A stretch of 64,000 bases of DNA from Chitinophaga silvatica (lineage in GTDB: Bacteria > Bacteroidota > Bacteroidia > Chitinophagales > Chitinophagaceae): assembly GCF_003419895.1 (NCBI RefSeq), contig NZ_QPMM01000001.1, positions 744,001 to 808,000 on the forward strand. The letters run 5' to 3'. The notes under the pieces are model-generated. The model did not search any database. It was not told where the DNA came from and saw nothing but the letters and a program-made list of their open reading frames with translations. Of this stretch, positions 9,471-17,804 are shown in pieces (position 1 is the stretch's first letter; each line of letters starts with the position of its first letter). The position numbers were made by a program, and so were the translations under genes.

Positions 9471-10535
9471 ATGAAATATTCAATAATCATTCCTAAGCTA
9501 TTATTAGCTGTATTTTTGATCTCCTGCAATGCCAAAACCAATACCCATACCAACCAAAAGCTGGAGCCAGGGTATACAGGAGATGACCTTAGTGCAAATG
9601 CAAGTATTATTTGGGATAGAGATACCAAACAAACCAAATTTGTTTCTACACTTCAAGGGGAGTGGACATTGTATGGAGGCCAATCTGTTGACTCCATTAA
9701 TTTCACGAATCCGCTTATTACGGGTAATGGTTCAGGTGAGTTTCCACTCACAATCCCAAATGATAAAAGATACTATTTTGAACTCATTACTCCGACGGGT
9801 ACAGCGCTTCTTGCTGAAAGGCTTTTACCTATGGCAGGAGCCTACAATCTCCGTGATTTGGGAGGATACAAAACTAAAGACAGTAGTCGCTATGTAAAAT
9901 GGGGCAAAATATTTCGTTCCGATGATTTATCAACTTTGACGGATACAGATTTAAATTACCTCTCCTCCATTCCATTGACATGCCTCGTTGATTTCCGTAC
10001 ATCGATTGAAATAAAAGTTGCGGAAGATAAAAGACCGAAATCGCTTAAAAGTATTATTTTTTGTCCCATTGCACCAGGTAATTTGGGAATAAATGATTCT
10101 TCAAGTGCTAAACAGGTAGATGAGGCAATGATAAAATTGTATGAGTTTTTGGTAAGCGATTCTGCTAGTATCTACAAATATCGCAAGATGCTTGCACAAC
10201 TTCAGCCTCCTTTTTCCGACAGACAACTGCTCTTCCACTGTACTGCGGGAAAAGATAGGACAGGCATGGCTGCCGCATTTATATTATTTGCTCTTGGAGT
10301 AGATGAAAAGACTATTATGAATGATTTCCTGATGTCCAATGATGATTTAAAAGAGAAATATGCCAAAGATATCCAGGATCATCCCAATTTGTCTGGTTTG
10401 TTTACAGTAAAAAAAGAATATTTAGAATCAGCTCTCAATAGGATCAGAAAGGATAATGGAACAATAGAAAACTTTCTGGAAAAAAAATTGAATGTGGATA
10501 TTAATACATTTAGGGATAAGTATCTGTATCACTGA
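9471..10535 (+). CDS. Tyrosine-protein phosphatase, lipoprotein
   Basis: The 354-aa protein has a lipoprotein signal peptide with the lipobox-like LISCN near residue 19, so it is probably membrane-anchored on the periplasmic side. The N-terminal 110 residues resemble a small beta domain. The phosphatase domain starts at AYNLRDLGGYKTKDSSRYVKWG. It contains the Cys-x5-Arg P-loop HCTAGKDRTG with catalytic Cys257 and Arg263. This matches the Y_phosphatase3-type family of tyrosine or lipid phosphatases. It is followed by a bidirectional terminator and appears to be a single-gene unit. Confidence 0.88.
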   Translation: MKYSIIIPKLLLAVFLISCNAKTNTHTNQKLEPGYTGDDLSANASIIWDRDTKQTKFVSTLQGEWTLYGGQSVDSINFTNPLITGNGSGEFPLTIPNDKRYYFELITPTGTALLAERLLPMAGAYNLRDLGGYKTKDSSRYVKWGKIFRSDDLSTLTDTDLNYLSSIPLTCLVDFRTSIEIKVAEDKRPKSLKSIIFCPIAPGNLGINDSSSAKQVDEAMIKLYEFLVSDSASIYKYRKMLAQLQPPFSDRQLLFHCTAGKDRTGMAAAFILFALGVDEKTIMNDFLMSNDDLKEKYAKDIQDHPNLSGLFTVKKEYLESALNRIRKDNGTIENFLEKKLNVDINTFRDKYLYH

Positions 10536-10638
10536 GTAATAAAGTAATTTGAAATCTAAGAAAAGATACCCAAAATATACTGATTCGGTTTTATTTAAAT
10601 TATTCGCATCTTATTAAATCACATATTTACTACCAATA

Positions 10639-10684
10639 AAAAAGCCTTACAACTCAATGCTGTAAGGCTTTCTTTAATTTTTTT
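10639..10684. terminator. Bidirectional intrinsic terminator
   Basis: The stem AAAGCCTTACA / TGTAAGGCTTT has T-rich tails on both sides. It separates the convergent phosphatase gene and the orphan gene at 10688. It is a near copy of the hairpin at 8921-8966 and is part of the same local duplication. Confidence 0.8.
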
Positions 10685-10687
10685 CAA

Positions 10688-10999
10688 CTACCACCATCTT
10701 TTGATATAAATCTCCCCATTATTCATGATGGTGTTTTCTGTGAAGAATCTTTTCTTCATCCATTGTTTCCTGTTTTTTGAAACAACTTTCCAGCTGGGAG
10801 GATTTTTAAACCTAATAGGTTGATCTTTATCCCCACAATAAATCATGCAACTAATAGGACTATCTGAGCAATTATGCCAAAATGTAGGATGCCATGGACA
10901 CCATGAACATACTGAATACATTTCTTTTAGGACCAGGTTGTAAGTCCTGCGATGGTCGGTAATTTCAAGAATTTTCTTTTTTTTCACTTGTAAACACAT
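10688..10999 (-). CDS. Hypothetical Cys/Trp-rich small protein
   Basis: This 103-aa protein is not recognised. It is rich in Cys and Trp, with a central CSWCPWHPTFWHNC segment and a later SCMIYCG. It has many basic residues and no clear signal peptide. A diverged and broken copy of its last 39 codons, including the terminator, lies at 8921-9086. Conservation of the reading frame in that copy, apart from one stop, argues that this is a real gene. The cysteine spacing could suggest metal binding, but no family was identified. Confidence 0.6.
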   Translation of the reverse strand: MCLQVKKKKILEITDHRRTYNLVLKEMYSVCSWCPWHPTFWHNCSDSPISCMIYCGDKDQPIRFKNPPSWKVVSKNRKQWMKKRFFTENTIMNNGEIYIKRWW

Positions 11000-11077
11000 T
11001 TAGTGCTACAAGGCGTCAAGAAGTTTTTTCATGATAAGTAGGGTTTAAAATTTAACAGCGGTTAGAACTTTTAGAAA

Positions 11078-11590
11078 TTATAATTCAAGTACGTAGTATA
11101 ACACATCATCATTTGTGCCATCAAGCCATTCTGCAGGTTCACGATAACTAAACTGAAAGCCTGCACGTTGATTAGCTGCTTTAGAAATTGTATTGTTGGC
11201 CCGGTGACTAACTGTTAATCTCTTAAGGTTTAACCCGTAAGCAAATTCTAGTCTTACTTTGTAAAAAAGAGAAGCCAGCCCTTTTCCTCTGAATTCCTTC
11301 CGTATATAGGACTGACCAAGAAATGCTTCTTGCTCATTTAATAAAAGAATACTAGTCATTCCAATTATAGTATCATTTTCATACAGGCCAAACACTGATC
11401 TGGGAGAAACAACTCGCTCTTGCCATTGTGCATCACTAAGGTCTTCCTCCGCAGGAGTGGAACACCGAAACATTGAAGGTTCAGTTCTAATAGCTTCTAA
11501 ACGTATAGCTTTATATAGTTGTGCTTCATTTGGATTGAGTTGGCGAATACTATAGGTGCCGGATTTTACTTGGGATTGAAAATGGTCCAT
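11078..11590 (-). CDS. GNAT family N-acetyltransferase
   Basis: The 170-aa protein has the GNAT acetyl-CoA loop FRGKGLASLFYK (R/Q-x2-G-x-G/A motif) after a strand containing LGQSYIRKE. The C-terminal strand is NQRAGFQFSYREPAEWLDG. The length is typical for a single-domain cytoplasmic acetyltransferase. The substrate is unknown. It is a single gene, separated from neighbours on both sides. Confidence 0.88.
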   Translation of the reverse strand: MDHFQSQVKSGTYSIRQLNPNEAQLYKAIRLEAIRTEPSMFRCSTPAEEDLSDAQWQERVVSPRSVFGLYENDTIIGMTSILLLNEQEAFLGQSYIRKEFRGKGLASLFYKVRLEFAYGLNLKRLTVSHRANNTISKAANQRAGFQFSYREPAEWLDGTNDDVLYYVLEL

Positions 11591-11950
11591 AATCTCTAAG
11601 TTAGACTAATTTCTGTTAATATATAGTCGATTAAATACTGCGATATCTTTTCGGTAAGAGCGATTGTTGGGGCACTGTGTCTTCGGTACCAAGAATCAGA
11701 TTAATGTTCCTATCCTTGGTTTTAAACGGAGATATTACTAATATATCGAAATCAACTCATTGATTAAGAATGGTTCTATCTAGTTTGGCATACTGAAACA
11801 ACCGTTCGACTAGAACCGATAATGAAGGAGGGCTTATTATTTGTAAAGAAGTGTAAAGGAGTAATAAAGTTACTCAAATACTTACTCACTACATTACTCG
11901 GCCAATACATTGAAATTCGATGAAATAAATTGATATGCAGGAAAAATGAA

Positions 11951-11984
11951 AAATCCTGTCTCTACTTAGTAGAGACGGGATTTT
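11951..11984. terminator. Perfect inverted repeat, terminator-like
   Basis: AAATCCTGTCTCTACT and AGTAGAGACGGGATTT are reverse complements around a single T, except for one T-G wobble. The right arm is followed by TTTT, so it could act as a terminator. No gene ends within 300 bp on either side, so it may instead belong to a mobile or decayed element at the edge of the accessory island. Confidence 0.5.
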
Positions 11985-12075
11985 CGGCCTATTTCGTAAT
12001 TTTTCATTACAAAAAAAATCGGCTAAAAGTCGGGACGACAATACGACGCCCTGATATCGTAAATTATTTGATCTC

Positions 12076-12171
12076 AATGTGTTATTAAAAGAGCTTCGAA
12101 TCTACTCACGGGATTACTCCCAGGGGTATTCAGTGATTTTGCCGCAAGATAGAAATTGTATCAAATAATGC
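12076..12171 (+). repeat. Direct repeat DR1 (left copy), 96 bp
   Basis: This copy pairs with DR2 at 15183-15278 in the same orientation and at the same length. By eye the first 40 bases match at 36 positions and the whole repeat at about 69 of 96. DR1 and DR2 bracket the HNH gene, the PIN gene and the truncated mobC copy. No protein or RNA identity is assigned to the repeat. Confidence 0.65.
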
Positions 12172-12247
12172 CAAAAGGAGTTGATTTTTTATCTTTTGCA
12201 AACTAATTAAAAGATGTTAGGCTATTTCTTTCTTCCATTTTAAAAAT

Positions 12248-13222
12248 TCAACGTTTTGTAAGCTGCCGGTTTTGAATAATACTCATTAAGCGTTCATGCC
12301 GAAGATCTTGCCTTATTACCATTTTAGCAGAATCATATGGTAAGGATTCGAGATGGTGTTTCAGAAGTCGGAGGTTAATACTCTTATTTAGATCCTCACT
12401 TTTGATTACATCATGGCAGTAAGTATCAATGATATCATCGCCATTGTAATTCAAATCAAAAAACACTATCATGTTACGCATGTTAAACAATTCAATATAG
12501 GCATATAGTACGCCAATCTCCCTAGATCCTCTAATGTGTATAATATGTGAAACCTCGTCAGGGCCAAGTTGATGTATTATTTCGTTCGTGGGGTAATAAT
12601 AGAAGGCAATTTTGTTATTACTAATGCCACTGACAAAATTTTTTGCATTTACACAATAGCAATCGGGGTATCCTCTATGTAAATAATAGTTGAGGCATAT
12701 TTTTACAATCGAACGGTCACAATCTTTTCCACCAATCCAGAGATCACCAATTTGATCCTCTTCATCTGAAACGATATAATATTTTTCTTTAGTTGGTTCT
12801 ACAATCGATTCTTTATATTCGACCTTGTATTTTTCTTTTATTTCTCTTATTTTTTTCTGAATCATTTTATTATAGATTGTTGGCTCTACAAAAAAATGAG
12901 CAATATTTTTTTCTTTTTCTGATATTTTTATTTGGTCATGTGGAACAAGCCCTGGTCCAACATACTTTATTTGTCCTGATTGAGACATTAATTTTATTCT
13001 ACCTCTATATTCATTGCGATCAAGAGGAATGTTCAGCAGAAAACCATATGCCCTTAGCTGTTTCTCCAAAGCGACATCGATTGAATTTCCAAAATCTGAA
13101 TTGCATTTGCTACATAGTAACAAATCCGATTTTAATTTTCCTCCAATGCAATTATTGATAATATGCTCAAAAGACTTGTTGCTATCAGTTAGTAATATTC
13201 CACAATTGTAACAATGTTTCAT
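12248..13222 (-). CDS. HNH endonuclease family protein
   Basis: The 324-aa protein starts with an HNH-type zinc-binding module: Cys4 and Cys7 (CYNC), His20 in SFEHII, and Cys37/Cys40 followed by Asn41 (LLCSKCNSDFG). This matches the HNH_5-like subfamily of small nucleases. The remaining 270 residues are not recognised; they include a charged helical stretch and a C-terminal region possibly used for target recognition. The gene is divergent from the PIN-domain gene, with about 125 bp between starts. It lies inside the direct-repeat-flanked island, which fits a defence or mobile-element role; that role is inferred. Confidence 0.75.
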   Translation of the reverse strand: MKHCYNCGILLTDSNKSFEHIINNCIGGKLKSDLLLCSKCNSDFGNSIDVALEKQLRAYGFLLNIPLDRNEYRGRIKLMSQSGQIKYVGPGLVPHDQIKISEKEKNIAHFFVEPTIYNKMIQKKIREIKEKYKVEYKESIVEPTKEKYYIVSDEEDQIGDLWIGGKDCDRSIVKICLNYYLHRGYPDCYCVNAKNFVSGISNNKIAFYYYPTNEIIHQLGPDEVSHIIHIRGSREIGVLYAYIELFNMRNMIVFFDLNYNGDDIIDTYCHDVIKSEDLNKSINLRLLKHHLESLPYDSAKMVIRQDLRHERLMSIIQNRQLTKR

Positions 13223-13347
13223 TTTTTTGACCTCTTTTTATAATAGATGTAATTCTTACAGAGAATTGATATTTAATTAGAAAGTAATATTTTTTTATAT
13301 GCTAAAAAAGTAGTTTTTTGTAGGTGATAAAAAAGATTCTAGCATAT

Positions 13348-14511
13348 ATGATATACTTAATTCCAGATACTAATCAGTGGATTTATTTGGCAAATAGTAA
13401 AGACCCATCGACAGAAAACTTTCAAGAGGGAAATCATTTTCTATTGCTTGATAAGCTCAGTAATATTATACAACAAGGAGATATAGTAATACTTATAAAT
13501 GACATTATTGAGGCAGAGTGGAAGCGGAATAGAAATACTGCTGAAGAACTGATTAAAACTCTTAAGAAAGCAAAAGAATCTAAACTAAATGAGTTTAAGA
13601 AGATGAAAACAGAATATCCTAAATCTTCAGCGGAAATTGATATTATTCTTAAATCGATTGAGGATAAATTCGATGACGATATAGAAAAAAATGAACTTCA
13701 TATAGCGAGAGTTGAGGCTCTATTGAATTCCTCTGAAAAGTACCCTATTTCGAGAGATGTAAAAGCTGATGTAACAGATTGGGCAATAGGTAAGAAAGCT
13801 CCATTCATTGGAAATAAGAAAAATAGCTCTGCTGATGCTGCCATTCTTTTTGGAGCATTGGAGTATATTAATTCAAAGGCTACTGTTACATGGAGTGAAG
13901 CAAAAGAATATCCTAAGGCTTATTTCATAAGTGCAAATACCACTGATTTTGCATCCCCAACTAATAAAAATGAAATTCATCCAGATTTGAAGCCTCTTCT
14001 GGACAAGGTTGGGATGAAATATTCCAGGAGTTTACCATATGCATTAAGAGAGGTCGACCAGCATTTGTTGGATGAGGCCGAAATGCTAAGATTAGAACGA
14101 GAGATGTATGAATGGGAAATGAAAATGGAAGAAGAGGCGAATAGAAATACCGCAGCATGTTTAATCTGTACCCCTGATGAGGAGAATGAAGGGCTAAATA
14201 ACATTCACTTTGGGCCTGGTTTTGAAATTACATATGATGTTTCGAATATTGATCCAAATCAACTTGAATTGCCTTTTACAGATCTTGACAGTATGGTTGC
14301 ACATTCTGTTCAGATTCAAGCTGGATTTTGCGAATGGTGTTCTGCCTACCATATAAAATGCAGTTGTGGTGAAATTATTTGTACAGAGGAACTTTCACAC
14401 GAAGAAACCATTGACTGTGAAAATTGTGGTATGCTATTTCAAAAAGTAGTTATATATGAAGGCAATAATCAATACAATAGTTCTATTGTCCTTCCTAGAA
14501 AAAATGTGTGA
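13348..14511 (+). CDS. PIN-domain (DUF4935-like) nuclease with C-terminal zinc ribbon
   Basis: The start is placed at ATG 13348, directly before the PIN strand MIYLIPDTNQW; an in-frame GTG at 13324 is the alternative. The resulting 387-aa protein shows PIN acidic residues: Asp7 in PDTNQ, Glu in DIIEAEW, Asp in the SSADAAILFGA helix, and Asp in ANTTDFASP. A coiled-coil-like charged segment interrupts the domain, as in DUF4935 proteins. The last 115 residues hold CxxC pairs (CLIC, CEWC, CSCG, CENCG) resembling zinc ribbons. The predicted activity is RNA or DNA cleavage. No antitoxin-sized partner is adjacent. Confidence 0.7.
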   Translation: MIYLIPDTNQWIYLANSKDPSTENFQEGNHFLLLDKLSNIIQQGDIVILINDIIEAEWKRNRNTAEELIKTLKKAKESKLNEFKKMKTEYPKSSAEIDIILKSIEDKFDDDIEKNELHIARVEALLNSSEKYPISRDVKADVTDWAIGKKAPFIGNKKNSSADAAILFGALEYINSKATVTWSEAKEYPKAYFISANTTDFASPTNKNEIHPDLKPLLDKVGMKYSRSLPYALREVDQHLLDEAEMLRLEREMYEWEMKMEEEANRNTAACLICTPDEENEGLNNIHFGPGFEITYDVSNIDPNQLELPFTDLDSMVAHSVQIQAGFCEWCSAYHIKCSCGEIICTEELSHEETIDCENCGMLFQKVVIYEGNNQYNSSIVLPRKNV

Positions 14512-14655
14512 TTGCTTTAGTCGTCCAAGACCCTCCGCTTTTAATAAAGTGGTAATGATAAAGAGAAAAGAGCTAAAAACTACCTTCTGGCTTAAATTGC
14601 ATTTTTTTTAGTCATAATTTCAGTTATGATTAAATTACCATTCAATATTGAAGAA

Positions 14656-15180
14656 TTACCTTTTAACTAGTAGGTATGCCTTTGTAGGATCATTCATAAT
14701 CCTGCTGATCTCAGCATCCACAAAATCGGTAACATCATCTTTTATCTGCATAAAGTTTTTATACACCACTCCATTTTCTAAATTCCTGATAACAGGCAAC
14801 TCCTTTTGAAGTTTTCTTTCCTGATCAGCTTTTCTGGGGTCTTTCGTTACCTTACAGTGAAAGACCTTTTGCGGTATCTCCTGCCCAGGGTCATCGGCTA
14901 CTATACCCACGAATTCACCGGAGGAAAGGTTACTAATAACGCTGGGAAGTATAGCCATATCCAGTTGCTGAGAATAGTTAACAGAGGTATCTGAGCTGTT
15001 AATGGTGGTACTGGCACGGTCCTGCATAATCCTGCCTACCCGGTCACTCATTTGCCTAGCGGTATCACCGGCAACCTGCCCACAGATTACATTACCACAT
15101 AGGTTCATGAGTACATCTGCCATCTCTCTGGAATAGTCCTTTTTTACCTGATCGAGGTTTTGGATGACAAGGGTAGTAGT
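14656..15180 (-). pseudogene. 5'-truncated mobC (TraG/VirD4-like coupling protein) fragment
   Basis: The minus-strand frame encodes about 174 residues that match the C-terminal part of the full MobC at 33005-34984, from VIQNLDQVKKDYSREMADV to the terminal LVKR (LIVKR in the full copy). Nucleotide similarity stops at 15179/15180, where direct repeat DR2 begins, so the N-terminal 480 residues including the Walker A loop are missing. An open frame continues into the repeat to 15216 and adds about a dozen unrelated residues. The fragment is probably non-functional and marks a remnant of a second copy of the conjugative element. Confidence 0.85.
14687..15179 (-). repeat. Long direct repeat, left copy (mobC 3' end)
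   Basis: These 493 bp align without gaps to 33036-33528 in the same orientation, with about 13 mismatches by eye. A central block of more than 200 bp is identical. The pair brackets the sigma/FecR/SusCD/ABC/MutS/M16 cluster and could serve for homologous recombination. Confidence 0.88.
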
Positions 15181-15182
15181 TG

Positions 15183-15278
15183 AATGTGTTGTTAAAAGAG
15201 CTTTGGATCTACTCACTGGATTGCACTTGTGGGGCTAGTGAGTTGCAGCCACAAGGTAGAGTTTATTCCAAATAATGC
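15183..15278 (+). repeat. Direct repeat DR2 (right copy), 96 bp
   Basis: This is the counterpart of DR1 at 12076-12171. It starts exactly where the mobC fragment is cut, so the repeat or the element bearing it probably caused the truncation. Confidence 0.65.
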
Positions 15279-15770
15279 AAAAATGTACCATTGGGCAAAC
15301 TGACTAAGTCGACATGGCTTATTGTTACTCGTGAAAAAACTTTCTTAGAGTAAAGCCTGGATCTAAAGGAAGATCTGGTAATATATTATGTAAGGATCAA
15401 TAATTTAAAAGCAGCACAAAAGTTGATGCCTTGATTATTGAATCGCACTGCCTTATTTGAAGAAGTAAGATTAATTTTCCTGAATTGGATTTTTGTAGAC
15501 CGGATTAGATATTTTATTTATTATAAAATAATGTAATATTTATGTATTACTATTATTTAACATAATAAGCACCTGATAAAATAAATTTATTAGCGATAAA
15601 GCTTCCATCTTATAATTTTTTTACGTTAGTTTGTAGCCATGTCTAAATCCTTATTTGCCAAATTTTAATTTTTAAATATCGGGTTATGAGTTTTCTTTTC
15701 AGAAAACTAAATTGTTTCGATATGCATCTTTTTAATCAAATTGTAATAGTCGTTTAGAACCGGATAGTAT
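15279..15770. other. AT-rich intergenic region upstream of the sigma factor gene
   Basis: About 490 bp, very AT-rich around 15540-15620, with no ORF or RNA recognised. It should contain the promoter of the ECF sigma factor operon. Confidence 0.4.
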
Positions 15771-16364
15771 TTGTTATTCAATCATTCATATGAGGAAAAG
15801 GATCTGCTTTCGCTGGTAGCAGAGGGGGATGAAAAGGCTTTTGAAATAGTCATTCGCCAATATGGTGGCCATTTACATGATTTTATTGTAAAATTAACCC
15901 GAGACAGCTTTGTGGCCGACGAACTTGTTCAAGACACTTTTTTAAAGATATGGCAAACCCGGGAAGGTCTTGTGTTCGTGTCCAATTTTAAAGCATATCT
16001 CTTTACAATTAGCCGGAATCTGGCTATTAACGCCCTGAAAAAAACGATAAAAACTAAAATGTACCACTCTCAGTGGTTGGCAGAATCACCCGATGCTACT
16101 ATAGATAGAGAAGCTGAAGATAATGATACATGGAAATGGCGTTTATTTGATGTAGCTGTAGAAAACTTACCTCCGCAACAAAAGAAGGTATGGGTAATGG
16201 CCAGACATGAAAGGAAAAAATACCACGAAATCGCTGCTGAACTACATTTGACAAGGGAAACCGTCAAGAAATACCTCCAGTTCGCTGCTGCAGCAATTGT
16301 TAAATATATAGAGTCTCACCCCGAATTCTGTCTACTGATAGCCTTAGTATTCTATAATTCCTAA
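15771..16364 (+). CDS. ECF RNA polymerase sigma factor (FecI-like)
   Basis: The 197-aa protein has sigma region 2 (GDEKAFEIVIRQYG...VADELVQDTFLKIWQ) and region 4 (NLPPQQKKVWVMARHERKKY...LHLTRETVKKYL). An in-frame stop at 15765 and the lack of an earlier ATG make TTG at 15771 the likely start. It is followed by a FecR gene and a SusC receptor with an STN domain, the classical arrangement in which outer-membrane substrate binding signals through FecR to free the sigma factor. It probably activates the downstream cluster. Confidence 0.88.
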   Translation: MLFNHSYEEKDLLSLVAEGDEKAFEIVIRQYGGHLHDFIVKLTRDSFVADELVQDTFLKIWQTREGLVFVSNFKAYLFTISRNLAINALKKTIKTKMYHSQWLAESPDATIDREAEDNDTWKWRLFDVAVENLPPQQKKVWVMARHERKKYHEIAAELHLTRETVKKYLQFAAAAIVKYIESHPEFCLLIALVFYNS

Positions 16365-16461
16365 AAGCCTCACCGGTAAAGGATTTATAAAATTTGAATT
16401 ATTTTTTTGAAAACACTATCCCCTTTTTTCTTTTTTTTTTGTTCTTATAATAGAAGATTAT

Positions 16462-17673
16462 ATGAATACTGGAAATAAATACGCCGAATTACTGGAGCGA
16501 TGGTTCAATGCAAATGAATCTGAACAGGATATCCAGCAGCTTTACGAGCAGCTAAAGGATGAAGACCTGTTGCCAGACCTTATTGACGCGTTGGAAGCCA
16601 GATATGTTCAATCTGATAATCAGCCTTATGATTATGTCAAAACGTCTCTGATAATGAAGGCTATTCATGAATATGAAGCAGTCAAGGAAGAAAAGACAGT
16701 TGATTCTGGAAGGGGGAATTTACGTTACATACGAAAATGGGGATGGGTGGCAGCAGCCATTGTACTCATAGTAAGTATTGGTATTTATCAGTTGACAACA
16801 AAAATTACAGGTAATCAGCCATATCATTTAGCACCATTGGGAGTTGATATAGCGCCGGGTAAAAATGGCGCGGTGCTTACGTTGGCGGATGGTTCGCAGG
16901 TAGTGTTGGATAGTATGGGCAACGGGGTTGTAGCTACTCAAAACGGAGCACAGGTTCAATTAAATAATGACGAACTGGCGTATTCGTTAGTCGGTAAGTC
17001 AAGTAGTGATGTGGTATACAATGTTATATCAACACCTAATGGCAGGCAATTTAATGTTGTGCTTCCAGATGGTACAAAGGTGTGGCTGAATGCCGCCAGT
17101 GCATTGCGTTTCCCTACAGGATTTACCGGACATGAAAGAAAAGTAGAACTAACAGGTGAAGCATATTTCGAGGTGGCCCAAAATGAGAAATTGCCTTTTA
17201 AAGTTATTGTGAATGATAAAGCCGTAATAGAAGTCTTAGGAACACATTTTAACGTGAATGGTTATGAAAATGAGCAACTGTTGAGCACAACTTTGCTAGA
17301 AGGGAGAGTGCGTGTACATTCCATGAAAGAGCTCAATGGATCAAGGAATAATGGTGTAATACTACAGCCGGGCCAACAAGCTAATATTAATCAGAATTTA
17401 TCCGCTGCAATTACTGTTATCAATAATGCGAATGTTGATAGAGCAGTAGCATGGAAGAATGGACTGTTTAATTTCGAGGGAGCTACGCTTGGAGAAATGG
17501 TGAAACAATTGGAAAGATGGTATGATATCACTGTTAGGTATGAAGGAACAATTCCAGAACGTGAGTTTCAAGGGAAGTTACCACGTAACCTGCATCTGTC
17601 GCAAGTTTTAAGAATTTTGGATGAAATGGGAATCAAAACCAGGCTTGAAGGAAAAGTATTAATTATAGAGTAA
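16462..17673 (+). CDS. FecR-type anti-sigma factor with DUF4974-like C-terminus
   Basis: The 403-aa protein has a cytoplasmic N-terminal anti-sigma region and one transmembrane helix at about residues 94-109 (WVAAAIVLIVSIGIY). The periplasmic FecR domain includes TPNGRQFNVVLPDGTKVWLN and VELTGEAYFEVA. The C-terminal domain includes FNFEGATLGEMVKQLERWYD, typical of Bacteroidota FecR proteins. It lies 97 bp after the ECF sigma gene and 131 bp before the SusC gene. It likely receives the signal from the STN domain of that receptor. Confidence 0.92.
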   Translation: MNTGNKYAELLERWFNANESEQDIQQLYEQLKDEDLLPDLIDALEARYVQSDNQPYDYVKTSLIMKAIHEYEAVKEEKTVDSGRGNLRYIRKWGWVAAAIVLIVSIGIYQLTTKITGNQPYHLAPLGVDIAPGKNGAVLTLADGSQVVLDSMGNGVVATQNGAQVQLNNDELAYSLVGKSSSDVVYNVISTPNGRQFNVVLPDGTKVWLNAASALRFPTGFTGHERKVELTGEAYFEVAQNEKLPFKVIVNDKAVIEVLGTHFNVNGYENEQLLSTTLLEGRVRVHSMKELNGSRNNGVILQPGQQANINQNLSAAITVINNANVDRAVAWKNGLFNFEGATLGEMVKQLERWYDITVRYEGTIPEREFQGKLPRNLHLSQVLRILDEMGIKTRLEGKVLIIE

Positions 17674-17769
17674 GCATATAATAGGATAAATCAAGTATGC
17701 CAATGAAAATAGTAAATGATTTTTAAACTATTTATATCTCAAAAATCAGCCAACAATCCTAAAACAGAG

Positions 17770-17792
17770 CCAGGGATGTGTAAGATCCCTGG
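17770..17792 (+). promoter_or_regulatory. Leader hairpin before susC
   Basis: CCAGGGAT and ATCCCTGG form a perfect 8-bp stem with a 7-nt loop, 13 bp before the SusC start codon. No T-run follows, so it is not a standard terminator. It could influence mRNA stability or translation of the receptor. Confidence 0.4.
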
Positions 17793-17804
17793 CAGAAGTT
17801 TGAA

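Noticed and set aside
11889..12077. 62-aa minus-strand ORF near the palindrome at the island edge
   Set aside because: It reads straight through the perfect palindrome and has no recognisable domain, so a chance ORF is more likely.
12076..12171. Possibility that DR1/DR2 encode the end of a HigA-like antitoxin
   Set aside because: One minus-strand frame of DR2 gives ALFGINSTLWLQL, faintly like an XRE antitoxin end, but DR1 does not keep the pattern and both have stops nearby.
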